A stretch of DNA of 64,000 bases from Physcomitrium patens (Eukaryota > Streptophyta > Bryopsida > Funariales > Funariaceae): assembly GCF_000002425.4 (NCBI RefSeq), contig NC_037266.1:7629180-7693179 (forward strand). The letters are read 5' to 3'. Both the position numbers and the translations under genes were made by a program. The stretch's first letter is position 1. The number at the start of each line of letters is the position of its first letter. The notes beneath the pieces are model-generated. The model was given only the letters and a program-made list of their open reading frames with translations, was not told the origin of the DNA and did no database searches. Positions 60,084 to 64,000 of this stretch are shown piece by piece.

Positions 60084-63000
60084 ATGTCGTCGAGCAGTAG
60101 TGCAGAGCTCCAACCTCGCAAATACGCTGATGGACCACCATGGATATTTACTGGCAGGTATTTGCATTTCCTCAAGTTCATGTTGCGCACAGGATTAAAA
60201 CTTGGCCCTGATGTTAATCCCAGAACGAACTGAAACTGAATGCATCGATCACGTAGCTGGGGCAATGCGCAACCAATTGTTATTAGCTAACTTTCTTTGC
60301 ACTTTTACGCGTTATTCCTCGGGCTTTGGAGAAAGTTGTATCACATCCTTTGTTCACTAGCCTTGCATTCAAATGAAATAATTGGAAAGGTCATGGCTTT
60401 TGTTGAAGTGACTCATAAGATCCATACGCCTACCAAATTTCTTCTACATTAAATTCTTTTCGTGGGTTAAGCAATAACACAGAGTTTGGATGCGAATGAC
60501 CGATGAACTCATTGCGATGCAGGGCTCTCTATCAACTACATCTAGTCAAAGCTGAAGTTGCACGACGCATCATTCCATCAGAACTTAAAGTCGTTCAAGC
60601 TTTCGGGTGCATTTCTTTTGAAATACTTGGTTACGCTGCTACTTTATATTTTATTTTATATCATTTTAAAATTAAAATTTTCAACATGAATCTATTATAG
60701 TTCAGTGACATACAGGTTTCTTCAATTTTAAATTTCCTTTGAAGCCTTGCAAAGCCTCTTGATCATACGATGTATTACTGCAGTTGGGATAGGCTACCAT
60801 GTTGGAGTACTCGCTGAGGGCTGCAATATATATGGGGAAGAGGTTTGCAGGTACACTTTGGGTGGCTTTTACTTGGCAAAGTATGATACGAGCCCTGCTG
60901 GTGTCTTTGATGAGGTAGGAGTTGTAAACAGGGTATCTTAATAACATAGAAGGTAACTGCAGTGATAGGGGTTGATTCCAAAGTTTCACTTCATGATTGA
61001 AATATACTCTCAAACAAGTGGTATCGGTTGTGTTTTCACTTTGCACTGCTGCTCCTTGCTTATCCCATTAGCTTGCTAAAATTAAGTAGATCAACTAAAC
61101 TCAAGTACTTGACATTCTGTTCTTGCAAGTTTTGGACTCTTTTTCACGTTTAACTTTTTCTGTGTAGCTGGTGGTTCTAGCAGGCATCGTCTGGAATCCT
61201 CCTACATCTTGCGCGTGAGTAACATTTATGCCAAGTAGCTTGTAGTGGAATCAACATCTGCTTGATATGAACCTTGAAATACTGGTCTTGATGGTCTGAG
61301 CTTGCAATAACATAGGGGCAAGTTGACGTATTGAAATTGTATTGCTAGTCACAGGATAGAGGGACGAAACTATCGCTTCGAAGTCTAGGTTGGTTTCAAC
61401 AAACTTAAGCAGTGGGTACTCCACATGAGCTTATACTAGATTTCAGAGAAAATATTATCACAATAATGAAGATTACTGATGCTAAAATACCATTCCTTCC
61501 TCTAGATGGGCAGCAAGAGTTATAGTGAACAGCAAAGAGGCTTGTGACCACGGAATTGAGGTGAGTGCATTCTATGTGCTGCTTCTCCATGGTATTTTAA
61601 ATATGTTTTTAATTTTTAATCAGACTTAGAATACTCTGTGCAGCAGGTATTCAAGTTTTCTTAGCACTTCTCTGCTCCAGAATGTGCCATCAAGGTTTCG
61701 AAACACTGTGTATATTTTCTTTTTGTTTTTTCTTGGATGATGAACTTCCTTTCCCTGAATTTCTGATGGAGTCCGATGGCCCTTCGACTTCTGGTGACAG
61801 GAAGTTGGCCTCCCCAGTCGAACAGCTTTGTTTAATTCATCGGTAAGTTGTCAGTTTGATGCCGTTCCTTTGAAGTTTTATTATTGTTTTCATGTTTCTA
61901 CGTCCTCATGCACAGCACTGCTACACGCTCTAATTATTGCAGTGCCATCAATGCAGAGAGTTTCCAATGAGAAACGAGAATCTCAGCGATTGTGGTGGAA
62001 CATACTACCCAAAATTGGTGGACGTAATAAAGGTGAAGAAAGGTCAAGCGATTGTTACCATGCAGTGGATATTGTTGAAACAGATGGAAGCTTTCGGAGG
62101 CCGCTCTGCAATATTGAACTCCTCAATAATTGTGAGTGTTAAAATACCCAAAATGGACATTTTTGAATTTGTTACGCATGCTATTGCTTTTCTCCCTAAG
62201 GTTGTGTATCTTAAACAGTGATCAGTGCATTAGACCTTTTGAGGATTACCACAATAAAACCAAGAAAAGAAGGATGAACTACTTTGATGTACTGAGCCTT
62301 GTTTTGGCAATTACCTAGCAGCAGTTTTAGGCATACAGGACAAGGGATGGGTAGGTCCCTTAATGAAGATGTCTCTTCCCAGTTTCAGGCGCGTTCTATC
62401 TATACGCACTACATATTTGGTTTTGCATTAAGTTTTCGTACAGTCTTCATGGCAGATAAATCATACCTCTTAAATAATAGATTCTTTGATAATTGAAATA
62501 AGATTCAGCCTTCACTTCTTTGCACTTTGTTCCATTGTTCTCTATGTTACGACTTCCCTCGTTTTTTTTTCTCGTTAGTTTCCAGTTGAGCGAATAGCCA
62601 AATCTACTCGGGACTTCTTGTCACATGTTGCTCCAACCTTTTTCATATGGCAATGCAGTGGAAAGACAAAGAAACAGCCAGATCTTCTCAAGTACTCGTG
62701 CAGACTAAATTGCAGGTAAGTGTTCTCTATATTCTATCTTGAGCATAATATGTGATTTGAAATCATTTCCTTTTGTGTGCCTTAACTGAACATGGGAGTA
62801 ACTGTTCCAATTTAGAAACTTAGTAGTGTTGTCTAAGCGGGTCAGCTTGAAGTGGATGTGATTATTCAGTAAGGAATTCGCTAAAATTCATGTCTTGGTT
62901 TGATGTATAATCAGAATAAGACCCGTATCTCCAGCACGAATTTCTCCTCTGCAGTTGACTGCGGAAGAGGAGCCAAGAAGCACAGAAACACAAGACCTTG

Positions 63001-63191
63001 GCACTGACGTGATGTCGGTGCTGAGTGGGAAGCCTATTGTAGCTCTAGCATTCGAGAACATGGCAATGTATGTTGATGCTCCCACAGTTGTATTAGCAAG
63101 ACAAGAACATGCCAAGATTAAGGAAGCCCACGGGCTGTTTAGTTGGTTCCCAAGATTCAAATCTCCATCCGTTCCAGCTCCATCAACATAA
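60084..63191 (+). CDS. NXD1: NEOXANTHIN-DEFICIENT 1 homologue, 10 coding exons
   Basis: Exons: 60084-60157, 60523-60606, 60851-60914, 61168-61214, 61506-61560, 61801-61842, 61957-62131, 62331-62388, 62659-62715 and 62915-63191. Phases join without a break to give 310 aa, close to plant NXD1 length. Family landmarks in order are GPPWIFTG (17-24), ALYQLHLVKA (26-35), GYTLGGFYLAKYDTSPAGVF (53-72), GIVWNPPTSCAWAARV, EVGLPSR, WVGPLMKMSLPSFSG (187-201), LLKYSCRLNCR (209-219) and GKPIVALAFENMAMYVDAPT. The protein has an acetoacetate-decarboxylase-like fold. In tomato and Arabidopsis loss of NXD1 abolishes neoxanthin, though its biochemical step is unknown. All introns are GT-AG except the one after exon 8, which must use GC (62389-62390) to keep SFSG in frame. 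The start of exon 8 could instead be a few bases earlier, at other in-frame AGs. The C-terminal 40 residues are plant-lineage variable. The symbol is by homology. Confidence 0.9.
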
Positions 63192-64000
63192 TTGGCTTTG
63201 CAATGTTTGTGAGGTTATTACACAGTCAGCATGCAACCTCTTCCCAAACTTAAGCAGAGGGCAATCGTGCACAGAAGCCACGAAATGAACATTCATTCTT
63301 GTGACTACTTTCAGATCTTGTAGTTTTATTGTGTGGACCGATGTATGCATCCTACAAATAGTTGTGGGGTGGTGCTACGTTTGGCACCCTTTTGCATTAC
63401 AAAATGATTTTAACCAGCTATTATTGCGCAATATCCCCTTGGTCCGAGATCTTATCTATCACTTATCGTCTGGAAATAATCTTTGATGTCTTGAAATGCT
63501 GGATTCTTCTGTCGAACCAGCACTTGTTTCTGTGTAGTATCAAATGGCGTATGTAGCAGAAACCGTGAGTAGTCGGACGGAACTATTTCTAGTTGGCAAC
63601 TGAAGACAACTGGAGTTTCTTTCCACTTGTGTACCAGTGAAATAAGAAACGTCTATGCAAAACGAAGATTATCTCGCCCCATCAACCAGGTTTTCCTGCA
63701 TGGATCTGCACCACGTAAATTGGAAATTCTTGGGGCTAGATCCACAATGAAACAATTGGACGTCACGATGAAATTCTGCTCTTCTAACTGTGCACAGACC
63801 CACCTGCCTAAGTAGATGAGACTCAGCTGTGTCAAAAGGAGCAGCAGTGTACGCATCTGTCAACGTGGAGCAGTTTGATGAAACTGTGCCAATATTTTGG
63901 TTGGGAAGTGGAAGTGCTGCAGTGGGCCACAACAGTGTTCCTCTTTTAACGCCATTCCAAATGCATGGCGAAACCACTCGTGGACCACCCTAGAGTTTCC
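63192..64000 (+). other. 3' flank of the NXD1 homologue
   Basis: Moderate-GC sequence, likely 3' UTR then intergenic. Short overlapping frames on both strands at 63301-63977 have no recognisable domain. No polyadenylation site could be assigned with confidence. Confidence 0.4.

Noticed and set aside
61937..62221. Alternative reading of NXD1 exon 7 (CHQCREFPMRNENL)
   Set aside because: It looks zinc-finger-like, but the acceptor at 61956 keeps the frame giving VDIVETDG...CNIEL, which matches the family and joins in phase on both sides.

Overview
The window looks like nuclear DNA of a land plant, most likely a moss (Physcomitrium patens or a relative). The evidence is spliced plant-type genes in GC-richer islands, very AT-rich intergenic DNA with many long (TA)n tracts, chromodomain-bearing Ty3/gypsy retrotransposons, and a decayed NLR resistance gene whose LRR style recalls moss NLRs. 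The species is an inference from these characters, not from a database match.

Two intact protein-coding genes are supported, both on the + strand. (1) A COBRA-like GPI-anchored cell-wall protein, five coding exons at 26324-28833, 665 aa, of the long COBL7/COBL10 type. (2) A homologue of NEOXANTHIN-DEFICIENT 1 (NXD1), ten coding exons at 60084-63191, 310 aa, an acetoacetate-decarboxylase-fold protein linked to neoxanthin formation in angiosperms. One of its introns appears to use a GC-AG splice pair.

Most of the rest is repeat DNA. Left end: a - strand Ty3/gypsy element (5' LTR 542-1007, start of gag 1-286) has inserted into a + strand chromovirus (1008-5682: protease, RT, RNase H, integrase, chromodomain, 3' LTR). 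A full-length but heavily decayed sister copy lies at 50590-56863 with two LTRs and a perfect 5-bp target-site duplication (GACTT), and a solo LTR of the same family lies at about 36500-37013 (-). A third gypsy lineage (-) at about 38681-45409 carries its own nested LTR-like insertion (41127-41645). It splits a decayed NLR gene: NB-ARC remnants at 37780-38560, and at least eleven 144-bp LRR super-repeats at 46040-47960.

Between these are AT-rich stretches with several undescribed-looking repeats: a diverged tandem array of about 210 bp (15428-16580), a 202-bp duplication (14457-14848), a 92-bp near-perfect duplication (30994-31177), a palindromic AT minisatellite (57113-57295), and a dispersed family with a TTAGGATTTGA-like spacer (6640-7820, 10150-11550, 38910-40495). 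Unassigned segments of higher GC (16850-19600, 23760-24380, 28834-32130) may hold UTRs, promoters or non-coding transcripts, but no recognisable protein. I saw no tRNA, rRNA, CRISPR or bacterial-type feature, and no clear new multi-gene system.
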